Part shown: in pieces, positions 1 to 14,338 of the stretch
Layout: every line of letters starts with the position of its first letter
Position numbering within the stretch: position 1 is the stretch's first letter
DNA from: Urechis unicinctus
Taxonomy: Eukaryota > Annelida > Polychaeta > Xenopneusta > Urechidae
Assembly (NCBI GenBank): GCA_034190875.2
Contig: CM067348.1
Location: forward strand, 29,904,057-29,968,056
Direction of reading: 5' to 3'
Length of the DNA stretch: 64,000 nt
The notes under the pieces: model-generated
Told to the model about the DNA's origin: nothing
The model's database searches: none
The model's input: the letters and a program-made list of their open reading frames with translations, nothing else
Program-made: the position numbers and the translations under genes

Positions 1-136
<136 letters not shown>

Positions 137-1774
137 GTATATTAATCTTTTTTCATTTACTCTACACAGCGCATGTATATTATTCAGACATTTATTAAAG
201 AATAACAGGCATTAAACATACACGAAATGCTTAGTTAAAACAGTTCGACGAGGTAGATTGTGTCATATACGGCAGATGATGCATCTAATCTCATAGGGCA
301 TAATCTGATAGGATCATGCCTCCAATCAGCTGTTATAGACGTTGTACAATGTCTTTTTATCTTTCCAGTGCCGACCATTGAAGTTGATATTTGTGCATAA
401 AAGCAAGACCAACTTCAAAGTACAGTTTCAATAGAGCTCCAGCCGTTCTACGTCCGATTCGGATGATGTGAATAAATGATTCAGTCCAACACGCATCATC
501 AGTGCCCATCATACTAACAGCACCAACAGGTAATGATGGGGTTTTTTTCCAGTTGGAATAAAGCCTAATAAGACACATATGGTATTGCTTCGTTACGTCA
601 CATTGGCATCAATAAGTACACCTGCGCATTCAATGGACTTGCACAATACACCTTTTGAACACCCTAAGATGTAGAACGTTGTTGAATGGCACACGCGCAC
701 TTTCGGTACACAAAGAACGCCTTAACCGTAATTTTACCATTATGCAGAGTCATAACCTTTTAAGCAGGAATTTCATGCAATCCCGGTGCTGTTCAATTTG
801 TATTGTAACGCGACAAACAATCTATTTCGTTGATCAACCCATTTTAAACCAACAGGCAATCGATTTTTGTATGTGCCTGAGACAGCTGGGTGTATTTAAT
901 CTTTGTTGAACGGCGCAGAAGCGCCCAACATAGTTTTGTATTAAGTAGAGTTACTTTTCACATACAACTAAATCCATACAAAAAGCAATGACACAACAGT
1001 TGGTGACTATGATTGCGCCCGTAGACGTTGCATCATATCGTAAGCACGTCAGCACATTGCCAACGTTACGGCGTTTTCAAGTTCCAATATTTTCTTTAGC
1101 AGTAGCTGCGGTTAACGCTAGCGTAAAATGCTGGCTCTAGTGATTGTTACTATCAGTACTGTACCTTATGACCGGATATGCCCTCTGTTTTGGCAAGTGA
1201 TTTTCAACATTAAGGTTAACGACATCTTGACATGGAATTGACAAGGTATTATACATAACTCACATCAATATTAGAAGCAAAGCTGTTATGAGTCTCTCTT
1301 ATAACCGCATTAGTCCACTTGCATGGGGCTATATCATTTGTTTAGTGCAAATATATGAATGACGATTCGGTTGCGCTATTAGTTGGCAGGTGATCTAATT
1401 TGTGCTCATTAACAAATATGAATTAATTAGGTAATCAATTACACATTGTAAATTTATTGACATAGCGTTGCACGCACGCTGCTGCTACAACTTATGAATC
1501 ATTACGTTCAATTATAGCATATACTATGCGTGCGATAGTTGAAGATGTGAAAAGGCTCAGGGCTCAGTTTTTCACACATAGTGTGTTATCGGTAAACATT
1601 GTTGGGCGATAAGTGAGTTACACTACTATGAAAGATGCTATGCTATCGCTACGGTGATAGATGACGATGATTGTGAGGCTTGAAAAACTTCCCTTAATTG
1701 CTAGCCACTTGATTGCTAGCGCCCACTATATTGCTGGCGCCCATAGCCCAGATCGGGCTGCATGACCCACGTCC
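137..1774. other. AT-rich sequence without recognisable gene
   Basis: Only short chance reading frames on both strands, with no domain motif, splice-bounded frame or repeat that I can recognise. Confidence 0.6.
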
Positions 1775-1948
1775 AGCATGATATCATTGAGTAAACGGAT
1801 AGGGTACAACCCTTTTCGAGGATGGGATCGCCATTTAACGTGATATTCCGTGTCACGCATAGCCAGTCAGGTTGTCACATCATGGGATCAGACCCACAAC
1901 CTGTAAGGCGATTGGCGGCGCATCTAACCCCTACGCCACGCTACGTTC
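1775..1948 (-). mobile_element. tRNA-derived SINE, copy 1
   Basis: Read on the minus strand, the segment begins with a tRNA-like head: an A-box-like stretch (complement of 1925-1938, GTAGGGGTTAG) and, about 35 bases later, a B-box-like GGTCTGATCCC (complement of 1884-1894). A body follows that is shared with the copy at 25575-25742, including CACGTTAAATGGC and a GTACCC...TTACTC tail. A and B boxes make up an internal RNA polymerase III promoter. The copies are clearly diverged, so this is an old insertion. Its exact 3' end is uncertain. Confidence 0.6.
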
Positions 1949-2189
1949 TATTCCATCTGGTAGAAAAACACATAGAGGCCTTACACAAAAACCACAACCA
2001 ACGGCATCACATACCTTAACCTCGCGACCAACAAAGTCAGCAAACCAATTTTTATATCGCCTATTCAACACCGGCACATGTAATTTCCGACTCCGCATCT
2101 GGTTGTGAAGAATTTCATCTCATCACAGTCTGCATTCCAGCCTTTGAAAGAACGAAGGGGCACGGTCGCCCATGACAAACCCACACCCG

Positions 2190-2640
2190 AGCCCCTCAAC
2201 GCTTAACCTCGCCGCGTGGATGGAATCCAATGTTGATGGGAGACTCTGTCAAACACAACGTCATTAATGGCATGGAACACGGCTTCAACTTGATAAACCT
2301 GTTAACACAAATCATACATACAATCAAAGCTAGTTATAAGTCGCCACCTTCTTACTGGCAACAAGTAGAAGAGTGCTGCAGAGAAGTAAAACAAATACCA
2401 ACGCTAAAGCCCGATGGGAAAATGCACCTCATCAGCGACTGTGTGAATGACCACTGTACCATCACGTCTGAAATCATGTATAAATCGGTAGAATATGCTA
2501 CTGCACTTATCATATATCTAAGTTGATACTTGAGTAAGGTCGATATAAGGAAAAGGCATACTGTTGTGTGAGCATCGACCAAGATCACTGGCAATATACA
2601 GGGATGCAGTGGACATTCAAGGTGCGCAAACCACCAACAT
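2190..2640 (+). pseudogene. decayed DIRS-like reverse transcriptase fragment
   Basis: The frame open at 2230-2526 carries GMEHGFNLIN, a Lys/Ser-rich spacer, REVKQ, then KPDGKMHLISDCVND and a segment ending EYATALI. After a stop the neighbouring frame reads DQDHWQYTGMQW (about 2575-2620). This order (a G-E-HGF block, KPDG..LI.D, ND.., ..A..LI, then a D-W-YTG-W block) is that of the N-terminal half of reverse transcriptases of DIRS/tyrosine-recombinase retrotransposons. The catalytic DD box was not found downstream, so this is a 5' part only, broken by at least one stop and a frame change. Recognition is from motif memory without alignment; another retroelement class is possible. Confidence 0.42.
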
Positions 2641-5079
2641 GGCGTGAGATTCAAAGAGGCAGAACGGAAACCGAGCAAACAATCAACTCTCGATTACACC
2701 CCCGTAAGCTTTTGGACATACAAAAATGACTTGGGACAGGTCCCTTGACTTTGTTGTTTAGGCTCTTTATACCACGGCCCGTTTCATGCTACTTAGAAAA
2801 TCGAACTTGGTACCTCAGTCTTCACATTCATTCGGCCCAATGAAATAGCGCTGTCACTTTGATGTTCATTTTCGGGTCTTGCCTTACTAAAGGCATCAAA
2901 AACAATTGAATTCCAAACATGATCGCCGATTCTACCTCTCCCTATCATCTACAACGACCCTCAGTGTCCAGTCACAGCCATAGTGAGAGTGATTTGTTTT
3001 TACCCTCAAGCACCCCGAGACGCCCCCTGATCGCTTACCCAGTGGCAAATTGTAACAACATTTCAGCAGAGGCCAAATACGATACAGATTTGATTGACAT
3101 GAGAACGGCGTCTCATGACAATTGCAGGGTGGAAGACCAGCTGGAGATTTAGAAATGCATATTCAGTATACAGATATATTGATTGTCAGAAGGCATAAGC
3201 GGTCATGCAACTATATCTTCAACAAAGTAGAGCAAAATACCTTTCACTTTGAAACGCAGCTACTAGTCATCACAGGGGCGCATTGTCCGTTATCTTTAGG
3301 TGTAATACAGTTGATGGTTATTGGCATGGCTCGGTTAGCTATAGATATAAGTACCGCATAGAGCCGGCACGTTGCCGATATACTGACGTGCTTAACGAAT
3401 GATGCATGAGCTATAATAGTAAACGAGATTATCACTAGATAGTCGCAGTTGTATGCGCAAGGTAACTCGACTTAGCACAGATTCAATAGGTTTTCATCTG
3501 AATTAGCCGCTTGACGGAGGAAATGGAATCCCAAGAGAAATCCCATCATCACAAACCCACGCATTTAAGATTGATTACTTTTGAAATCACACATAATGCA
3601 GCTTTAGGTGATCCACGAGTCAGCTTTAAACAAGAATTTGATGAAAATTGAATCGACTGAAATTCCTTCTTGGAAGGTGTTGATTCTAAAGAGAGGTAGA
3701 CGGAAAATACAACGCAACCTGTCAGTATAATTTCATACTTAAGGGTTGCAAATTCATACATTAGTAGATATTAATTATATTAAAGGCACATATGCGCTAG
3801 AATGCGGTAGTGGGCGAATTGATACAAGGGTTTATTGACGATCATATATCACTGAGTGGCATCCGTTCATTCTTGGTCCTTCAATTATGTTAAGCTTAAA
3901 TTTTCTTTAGTTGTAGATATATTTTTGCATGCTATTCGTTCAGACAGTCCAAAACGAATGGTGTCAAAGCTAATAATAAGTCTATTTCGGGTTCGTAATA
4001 ATGCTGTACGACTCCAGGCGACCTACATGGCTTTGACAGCAGATGCGTCCGTTTTATCGACTTGATTGAATATGATTTTCAAACCTTGTTTGACTACAAA
4101 GGTGAATAAGGGTGCATTTTCCCTAAAAACGATTTCTTGTGCCAAACATAAAGACGAAAGATTGCATTCGTTGATCGGCGCACAAGCATAACAAATAACT
4201 CTCTGTTACTAACATGACATCCAGGCATAACTTAAATATATTAGTTACTGAAATGACAAACATGTGCATTGTTCTATCGATAACAATTTCTTAAGTTTAC
4301 CTTCGATTCGCGAGAACTAACGCTAGCCAGTATTGGTACTAATGTAAGGAGTGCTTTGCTGTTACTTTCCATTTACTAATGTAAGGTAATACAGACCCGG
4401 TGGTCAAAATTGAGTTAAGTGGATCAATTTTGAAAGCACGTCGTTTCTGTTTTTAATGTTTGCTCGGTCCTGCTACGCAAAGTCGGTGTAGATAAATGCG
4501 TTACAATTACGATTTATTGAGACTTATATCGATGGCCAAAGCGATTGGTGCGAGGCTTAAAATGTACTCGTGGAAACGAGGTCAGGAATAACAGCCCCTC
4601 ATCTTTTACGTTTGAGACTGCGAGAAAAAAAAACTGGCATCCTGCAACGAAACAAAAACGAATCGTTCATGGAGTAGGGCCTTGTTAAAGTTGGGATGTG
4701 GTCATATCGTTATCAACAGCTAAGTTAAGCAGTTGTGCTGCGCCAAATTGATTGTCTTGAATGATATTTACTGGCACTATTCGACCTGGGCAATGCTTGG
4801 CAATCGGCTCGTTGTACTGACGAATTCGGATGCGTGGACGTCTATGTAGTTCAATAAGGTAGTTTGATTGTTACGATAGATATATACCCTTGCTAAACAG
4901 GTATAATTGTGAAAAAATAACTCAATGGCTTTGTCCCTTAATGAAATTTACAATCTAGCATGATCAATGAAGTAGAATCGCCGATTATAAAGCGAGGAAG
5001 CTTACAGGTGGCTATATTGCAGTTGGTTATAACATGGTAACCAAAAAAGCTCTTCTTTGCTAACTGTAAGATATGCATT
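2641..5079. other. no recognisable gene
   Basis: AT-rich, with small chance frames only (for example 2919-3152, 3122-3361 and 3856-4065). None has a motif I can name. The part just after 2640 could be decayed continuation of the reverse transcriptase relic, but I cannot support it. Confidence 0.5.
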
Positions 5080-6470
5080 CAACCACACAATACATTTAGC
5101 AATTGACACACCGTGGTTACGTTTTAATGCAGTTATCATGCGCGATATTGGGTTTACAAGACGTTAACTCTGACGTCAATGTCTCAAGCAAGTGTTAATG
5201 TGGGTATCTTATACAATGTAGCACCGTTTGATGTGTAAGAGTTCGTGTGACTTGTTACAAGTTTTGCAATTCATCAGAGGTCCAAAAGGATTACACGCAA
5301 ATAATTGAATGAAGACACCAATGTTCAATTGTGTCAGACATTATACGGATCGCATAGCATTTGCATTTAAGAATTGATAATCAAACACGTTTGACTTGCT
5401 ATATGAGCAAGTACGGAACTAGATGCCAAAACTAGTTTAGTTTTCCATGCAACACATTGCAAAGCTAATCGATAATAAAACAAAAAAATATCAACAGGTA
5501 AATGAAAGCACATTTTAGAGTTACACGTTACAATACTTTAGACAACTTATAGTCGTGAAGAGAGACATTGGTTGAAAATGTAAATTACTATCAAACCAGG
5601 GGAAAATAGCATAATGTAGCATATGAGGGAATTACTGCAAAAGTAAAATGAAAATTGGGATTTTGGCATAATATTCCATATCGGTGAAAATTTATACATG
5701 ATAATAATCAACTATAAAACTGTGAAGACAACAATATGTTTTGAGACAGCAAGTAAATTTTCAACAGTTTTTTCTGGTTATTTGTCATACTGGCTTATAG
5801 TCAGCGGAGCCAATAACATACGTTTATTCTGCTTTATCACAACGAACATCGATACGCAATACATACTGTCACAGATATCGCGCCACTCGAGCTAACTACG
5901 CGATTAAACACCGAATCCTTCATTGCAGATAATTATTCTGCACCGGGCCGATACTTCAGAAGTTACGATCAATAATGGTCTAGATTACTAATTGAATAAA
6001 TAAGTTTAGATCACTCACCAAATCGTGAACCATATTTATCGAATCGACTTACCTTCGTCTAGACTTGTCCCGCTGACAATCTCAGCACTTGATCACTTTG
6101 CATGGCTTTGAAGATACGCATCGAATGCTAACATTCCCTTTTAAATATAACGGTGTTTCTGCGGTGTTTCTGCAGCAGGCTTTGTAGAGCTTTCTCCACA
6201 ATGAACTCTTAATGGATTCCATACTTTCTTATTCTCTATCTGCATATATATCAAGATCGCTTCAGATGCAAAGAAACAAATCTGATGTCATGTCTCGCTT
6301 ATACCAACAGAATTGATTTTGCCATGATAATTTGAATCACCGATATCAAAGCAGCCGTATGTACTCTACATACTCCCTTTTAAGAACAAAGTTATTTCGT
6401 TAAGGATATATTACATTATATCTATGCAATCAGCCGTATCTAAATCTTTGTCTTCTGGAATTGCTCGGCT
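5080..6470 (+). repeat. dispersed repeat R2, copy 1
   Basis: Shares diverged blocks in the same order with 10090-11600 and 39840-41800. Examples are the GACACACCGTGGTTACG block at 5105-5121 (GACACACCGTAGTTAC near 41186), the GGCATAATATTCCATATCGG block near 5663 (close variants near 11215 and 41530), and the ATAATCAACTATAAA block at 5703. No coding sequence was recognised. Boundaries are approximate. Confidence 0.55.
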
Positions 6471-7319
6471 TCTCACAACTTATGCTCTAAAGATACTTCC
6501 ACTTATCCGAATTATCATAGTGAGCTGATCGATATTGTCATTCGGGATTCATAGCAAAACCCGCCTCTGCCTGCTACACCACTTCCTCTATGCTCGTTAT
6601 ACTTTGCTTGCGCATAGCTGTATGATGCCTGCATATGTGTAATTTAATACTATCCTGCGACAGGTTAGCTAAGATATTGACTGCTATATAAGTGCCCGCA
6701 AGCCGAGGCATATCTGGTGCCAGGCGAGGTATTGTTATGCTATTTGCAAGTGAAAAAGTACCTTCAAAATGATCAAGAATGAATATGTCTATCATCAATG
6801 CATCCGGGCCGTAACAAAGTAGTATTTTGTCACCCAATTGCTCAAAAGTATCTGACAAATGTGATAGAAGGTATGTTAAGGGAAGTTGTTTTTATCTTGA
6901 GTCGCTATAGCCACGTATGGTCATGAACAGGCACGCGTTCATTTGTCAGAGTTAATATGTGTCCAGACACTACCTAAACATCACGACGTATTATGTCGAC
7001 CGTCCCATTACTGTATAGACTGTGCTTCATTAAAACACAGCTGTTGGCCTTGGTGCCGATTAATGCAACCATATGGTGCTGCGTAGGTCATGGTTTACGC
7101 ATTATTAAGCGTTTCCGGGGCACGACGTGGAGTATTACACACCACAGCGCCGCTTTATTTGGTAGAAAATAGCTATCAGCCTGAGGTCATAGATTTTAGA
7201 TAGAATGCACTTCTTCAGATACTTAATAATCACTGCCATTGTAACAATATTATATCATCGCCTGGTAAATTCGTCACTTTCTTTGTATATGGTGTATATC
7301 AATCTTTAAAGGGCATTGT
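6471..7319. other. no recognisable gene
   Basis: AT-rich. A 94-codon frame on the minus strand (6574-6858) has no motif I recognise and is flanked by stops in all frames. Treated as chance or as unrecognisable repeat remains. Confidence 0.5.
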
Positions 7320-7800
7320 GGCTACATCAGCTTCCATCAGTGTTTAGCCGCACCAAAAGGGTCTCACAAATAAGCATTACTACAGAATAAATAAAATGGG
7401 GGTTTTTCTTCAGATAGAACTGTGCGGGCCATGGCATGAAATAAGTATATAACACCATTCACTGCGTAAGGCTGATTCATAATAGCATGAGACAATGAAA
7501 AGAAAGCCGTTGTAAATAAACCGATGCCCATCAAGAATGATGGATGGACAGATGGCGATGGAAAACAACAGACGCAGCTTTAGTTGCTGTACTGAATGCA
7601 CAATCTCAGAAAGTTTGCAGCCAATTTAATGGAAGAGGTATTATCACTCCAAGCACGTTCACGTTATATGGATTGCTAGATTTAGACAGGATGATCGATG
7701 CCAAAGTAGATACATCAGGTATAAAGTCGAGCTACGTGGCAATTAGATTGATTCGAATTCCTGTTTTTAACTTGAACAATCAATATAAAGGTAGACTCAA
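7320..7800 (+). repeat. dispersed repeat R1, copy 1
   Basis: Shares two diverged blocks with 28800-29230 and 42780-43140: CATCAGCTTCCATCAGTGT at about 7327, and a block of about 80 bases with ATGCACAATCTCAGAAAG at about 7597 and AGCACGTTCACGTTA at about 7656. The 91-codon frame at 7544-7819 lies in this repeat and is not conserved as a frame in the other copies. Confidence 0.6.
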
Positions 7801-8735
7801 GCATGGGACATTATTGTGACAACGAAGAGGAACCATTTTCCTTAAGACCATGCAAATAATGTGTTAGCCAGAATGGATTGCACACGACCGGAACACCACT
7901 CAAATACATCGTGTGAAACACAGCAAAACTAAAAACGGCGGTAAATGTCTTTCAAAAGATACACCTGACTTTATGCTATTCAGTGTCCCGAACAATCGCG
8001 ATTCGAGTGGATTTGCCTTAAGAATGTAATGCTGAATCATTTAATTTACGTTCAAAAATACTTTTTCAGGCGCGGCAAAGATCGCATGGTCGTTGCGTAT
8101 CTTCGTTTTTTATCTGAGGCTGGGATTGAGTATATGGTGCACATTTTGACACGGCAAACACAGACATAAGGGACCACGCTTTAAACAATATCTTTCTATT
8201 AGCGAATAGCTAAAGTGAGCAAAGCTAACGCATAAAAGAGAATATTATATTCTTATCCCAATTGTACCGAATTGTATGAATGGCGACCATGATATTTGAT
8301 AGCCTTTTGTTATGTTGGGAAATGTATAAGAAACAAATACACTTCGTGTACACAGAGTACATAAGAACGCAATAAAATCACAGCCCCGAAATGTTTAATA
8401 CCTACAAGGCTGAGCCATGCATAAACATAATGTTAATGGTGAAAGCCCATATGGCAGATATTCGGCGCCATAATATAATCTATGTTGTGGGAAGTGGCGT
8501 GAAAATCTTTTCCTATCGATTACTACATCAAACTTAGCATTTTGTGCAGTGATTCGGACCTAACCGTAACTAGCGTAAGTATGACCACATCCATGAACTG
8601 GCGATAAAATGTTGACGGTTGAGTTCATTTGCAATATTAAGTCACTATTTCACTTGCTCGGCAGTTCCGGGGTAGTTCGATAATGTTTGATACATTATTA
8701 GTGCTTAAAGCTTAATAAAAAGTTATGACTTTTGC
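7801..8735. other. no recognisable gene
   Basis: AT-rich sequence between repeat R1 and the TA array, with no motif or repeat recognised. Confidence 0.5.

Positions 8736-9273
<538 letters not shown>

Positions 9274-9328
<55 letters not shown>
9274..9328. repeat. GT dinucleotide microsatellite
   Basis: A pure (GT)n run of about 27 units directly after the TA array. Such runs can adopt Z-form DNA; no function is implied. Confidence 0.97.
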
Positions 9329-9332
<4 letters not shown>

Positions 9333-10089
9333 TATTAAGCTCACCTGAAACTTCAAGATCGTGTTAAGCTATATATGAACGCTTTCCTCTAAATACCCAC
9401 GTAATTCTTGCCTTGATAGCAGAATGAAATTAATGGGTCCCACTTCGCCGAAACCTCGGTGTAGTTGGTTGTTTTTATGCATCAAATGCACAGAATATTC
9501 ACCATGTGCACGATTGAAGAAATAGACCCCTATTATCCTGTCAATTAGTTACACTAGTTAGGCTAGCCTTCATCCCTAAGGAGAATTGGCATCCATTCGA
9601 GGCTGAGATTAGTCGGCGGGGAATGTGTAGGGTCGGGTACAGCATCACCACACATATGGGGTACATACAAATAGATTAGACAAAATGACGAAGTTGAAGA
9701 CACAATTCCCCCTCCTTATTGCACGGCATATCGTCAAGGCTCGGAAGCATTCAAAAGAAAATATTCTTGTTAGGATCTTTGCATATGTAACACAGAAAAA
9801 TAACATTTAAAATAAAGCAACCCTGTTATTCACTCCGCATGGCTGCATCCAGGTAGTACTGGGCATAACAGAAAAATGGGAAACATGATTATAAATATGG
9901 AGCTATAAAGCCAAGAGCATTTAAAAGAGCCTTTCACTGTAGAGTAGAAAACGTAGCGATATCATGTATTATGTTTGTCCATTATTTTGACACAATAGGA
10001 GCAGTAACCAGATATGAGCGATCTGCACATCTTTGAAATTCGCTGCACTAGCAGCGGGTTCTGTACAATCGGTACACAATATATACTTA
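9329..10089. other. no recognisable gene
   Basis: Unique-looking AT-rich sequence with nothing recognised. Confidence 0.5.
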
Positions 10090-11600
10090 AGCTCGGCGAA
10101 TTTGCTGATATTAACAGTTGACTAGTTAATACCACCCGTCTGCAGTGGCAAAATGAACATTATTGATCTCACCTCGGCATATGGAGGATTGGAGCCTCTT
10201 ACTCAATGGCAAACCAAGCTAAAACTGTATGTCAAAACTGTATGCACGTTACCTTCAAACAGGATTAAGTTTGTTTAGCACGAAAGCAGTAACTTGCATT
10301 CGTTTGAATGCACACATGCATTACTAATAACCTGTTGTTTCTAACCTGGCAAACATGCGCGTTGTTAAAACAGTGGCAATTTATGACATTGACGTTTTAG
10401 GATCTCCATGTAACCCATGAGAATATCGCAGCTGATATAATAATTACTTTGCTATTTAGCATCGATATACCATTATAAGAATTTGCATCCCATGTGGTCG
10501 AAATTTAGATAGTAGCATTATGTTAAGAATGCAAATCGCGTATGTAAGTAATGCTTGCTCGTTATGAGTGAACCTAGATTAATTGCTAACAATTCCAATT
10601 CATTAAAACATACAGGTGGCTATTTTTTTGTATGTGAGCGGTAATGTGTACACATGGTTTAAACCCGTAGGGAATGAAAACTTGATCAGGGCTGAGTCAC
10701 AGAGAAAATTCGGTAAAACCGTTATCAACAACCGCGTAAAGCCGAGTTTTGTTGCCAAATTGATTGTCATGAACATCTCAGTGTTGACATTTCTAGATAC
10801 TATTAAACCTTGGCAAAGCTTGGCAATCTGTTGTACTATGTGTCATATATATATAAGAGTACAGTTAGATGTGGAGCGGTCAGTTGTATATGTTCCAGGA
10901 TTTGCGACTCATGGTCTACAAAGCCCACACATATATAATTGAATTCCGACATCAAAGTCTGTTGTGTCTGTAATTTTAAGCACTGTCAATCAATGAAGAA
11001 TGTCTTGCTGTATGAGCATTGTTTGACTAAATACAAGCCTGATGTCTAGTGAGAAGAAGATAAAAGATACATTGCAGCGCAAATCGACAGCTAATGCAAC
11101 CGAATAATATCATGAACGTTGACAATGCTATTTAATTACAAGTAAAACAAGGGGTAATAGCATGATATAACATATGTGGAAATGACAGCATAGGAAAAAC
11201 TCTGTTTAGGAATTCAGCATAATATTCCATGTGGGTGAAACATACTCAATTCCACAAGTGGAATTTTGGGTTAACCTTGGTGTCGGGGGAATTTTGCATA
11301 ATATTGCCTATCGTTGTTTCACCTCTAATGTATCAGGCTTTGTAATGCATTATTCACTGTCAACCATGAATGGATAACGACTACGTGCTTTTTCCGCTGA
11401 TGAGCTGTTATATCCAGACTACATCAGGTGCATAGAAGCCTTTCTGATGCGCTTTCTCGCTTATTGGTACATATTAGAATAAATTTGCAAATTGACGAAT
11501 ATGGTAAATTCTTTGTTGATGTACATGCGGCTCTTAAATATGAACGTCGATGTATAATATCAATCATTGATAACTAGTTGTAACCAAGCTTTGTAGCCTT
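10090..11600 (+). repeat. dispersed repeat R2, copy 2
   Basis: Matches R2 at 39840-41800 from its 5' side (a CTCACCTCGGCATATGGAGG block near 10168 against a variant near 39920) through ACAGTTAGATGTGGAGCGG near 10860 (variant near 41302) and ATATATAATTGAATTCCGAC near 10931 (variant near 41378). It matches copy 1 through the GCATAATATTCCAT block near 11216. The 108-codon frame at 10616-10942 is inside this repeat and is not preserved in the other copies. Confidence 0.6.
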
Positions 11601-14088
11601 TATATTCATTCTTAATGGCGTTTTGCATATCCATGATGAACTGCACCATGAGTAATGCATTAGATAATTACCATTATTTGTTTAAAATTGATTAATCGTG
11701 TAATGTATGCAATTGCAAACCTCGGCATTAAAGCCACGAGTTAAGTCAATACTACTAGATCCTTTAGCCGCACGTATTGATGCGGAAGGTGAAGCCCGTA
11801 TTGTGGTTAGGTGCACATTTAAACATATTCAGCAATATCAAATGATTACGTAACACCTCACCCGACTAGGCAGCGTTTCATCGTTTCTAAATATCGTAAC
11901 AGGTTTAATAAACAAATACTCTATGTTGGTATATTACAATTTTGTAGTGGTGCGTGAAGAATATGGCTGTATTCTATAAAACAATACTTGTATTACCCGC
12001 TTATTATCTACTGCCCAAAATTTATAGACAGCAGGACATGTTAGAGTAAGTTAGTGATATAACACAATAACAACAATAAAACACCTCCGTACTGGTCAAG
12101 ACCACTTCATTGTCAGTTGCATATATAAAGAAGTTTTTATTTCCATCGTACGCGCTTGGAGAGAAGCCGACTTAAGCATAATGGCGTGCCTTAAATGGAG
12201 CCCTCGACATGTGGTTGTTATATGTTTAAGCACACGTTAAAATTGCCAGTATCTCTCGACAAATTGTCATACATTTATTTAGCGCTGACGTTTAAGATGT
12301 TTTGACATGTTTAATTTCACATTTCATGTAACTAAAATGTCAGAAGAACATATCTTATGTAACATTTTGCTGAATATTCTGTTCCATTTAGTATGATCAA
12401 CTCATTACAGTCCTTGGAACTGTAGTAATATATGTTCACATGACGGCAATTGTGGGCATTTACGTAACTAAATATCTCCCCCCCCCCGCCACTAGCCGAA
12501 GTTGTACAGTAAGGTAATTGTGTGGGTCTGCAGGTACTCAAAGTCAGATACAGTTTATAAGGTCGACACAGAATCCAAGAAAAAGGTATACTGCTAAAAA
12601 ATATGTCCCGAATTTCGTGATTATGGTATGGCTATCTGTATGCTTACATTTACAATTGAAAGAGTCTGTTTCGCACCCTAAGAATAACTAGTGTAAGACC
12701 ATGAAAACGGACACGCACCGGCAATTGCATAACTGAGCATCGGGACTCAACATCATTCTCCAAGCAGCACATTACATTTAAAATATTTCTAACGCTACGC
12801 AAAACGGGTTTTCATCATTGGAATATAAAATAGTTGGATTTTGTAGTTTCCTCGGTTTTGAACAGTTTTAGGGATGATCTACCATAAGCTGCTATCATGT
12901 GACCACCTTGAATTGCAAATTATAAAGGTTTGAAAAAGCTGGGCTTCATAATATCGGACCTATATTGAAGTATTTTCTTTGCAAACGAGTAGTAAAACAC
13001 ACTACTGAGAGACATATTACGTGCCTAATGTTCTGAAGCGATTGGTAACAATATTGTGAACGTATGCTAGGGGTATACGTATTATTTAGATTTCGCTAAG
13101 TTCAGTAAAGCCGTATTCATATAAGTATATGGTTTGCAAAAATGACTATATGGCGATGTACTGCCTGACTAAAATGACCATCAAGGCTTTAAGTGCCTTG
13201 CGAATGTTTGTCAAGCATTATGTGCAACAGACACTTAGTATTATGTAACAAAGTTTAGTTCGAGTGAAACCTAAACCTCAAGGTCCTCGTCTATTTGGTT
13301 TCGTAAAGAACTCAATAAGTTGATTGAAAGTATAATTGCCGTTAAACCGTTTCAAGGGATCGCCATTCAATTGATAATCCAGGTTCCTTTGAGTTCCCCC
13401 TTAGCTGTATGTTTAGCTAAGTTAAAAGTATATCCCAAGAATCCTGGGTTTGTATCACTGAAAATCTAATTGAAACAAATGATCATCAGTTACATTCTAT
13501 CTGTGTTAATATTCCGCAAACCTGCACCGGCGGTTGTATCTCGCCTTCGAACCCACTGGATGGACTATATCAATTATCGCATATAGGACTGTGGAGCGAC
13601 ATGAAAATATGGACCTAGCATCAACGAACTTTGTCTGTAAAGATGTTGCACTGCGTTGACGTAATCCTGGCAAATGATTATGACCACCTTGTACTTCAGA
13701 TGGGGAAAATATGCCTAGGAATTGGAATCCGTCGTCTCTGCGGCCATGATTGAACGCCTAGCTGTAATTGCATTGATTGAAAACGAGAAGAGGAAAAGCA
13801 AACAAAGAATCAATCCATCATTAGTCAGTATCTTCATATACTATCTAGAAAACCTCGCTCAGATAGAGTGAATTTTTTCACTTCGTGCAAAACATGCACA
13901 TATTTAATGTTCAACCTTGATTACGTGAATGGTAGAGTAATAAAACGAAGCCATCCTATGTAAAGTGTCGTATTGTAATTGCATTCCTGCATTGATTATG
14001 TTGTTTCTAGTTTTTTGTCATGTGCTAAATGATAAGGTGTAATGGGTATTAAAAGCGCAATGTCGCTTATTTAGACAAGTTACTAGTT
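11601..14088. other. no recognisable gene
   Basis: AT-rich. It holds a short C run near 12478-12487 and otherwise only short chance frames. Confidence 0.5.
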
Positions 14089-14107
14089 TTAAAGTGCCTA
14101 TCGCACG
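14089..14107 (+). repeat. left terminal inverted repeat
   Basis: Exact complement of 17013-17031. The match stops at once on both sides, as expected of a short transposon terminus. It begins with TTAA. Confidence 0.7.
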
Positions 14108-14338
14108 AAAAATCGTGTCATTTTTTTCGCCAGATAACGGAAATATAACCCAGAAGTACCTATTCTGTCTATGTGTCAATTGTCAAAGTGCGCGCTTTCT
14201 GATCGAAATTATTCGACTTTAAAGATGAATTCGGCGTATCGAGCCGACAAGCTCATGAATAATTCATCGCCTCCGCGTGACGTCAGGTCCGGGAATGTTT
14301 TTGTTGTGAGGCGCAATCTGCACTACGATTAGCGAGAA

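Noticed and set aside
1875..1948. A genuine tRNA gene
   Set aside because: Box A and B are present, but the sequence does not close into a cloverleaf that I can draw and it continues into a body shared with a second copy, as in a SINE.
6574..6858. 94-codon minus-strand frame
   Set aside because: No motif, no neighbouring coding and no copy elsewhere in the window. Length is within chance for this amount of sequence.
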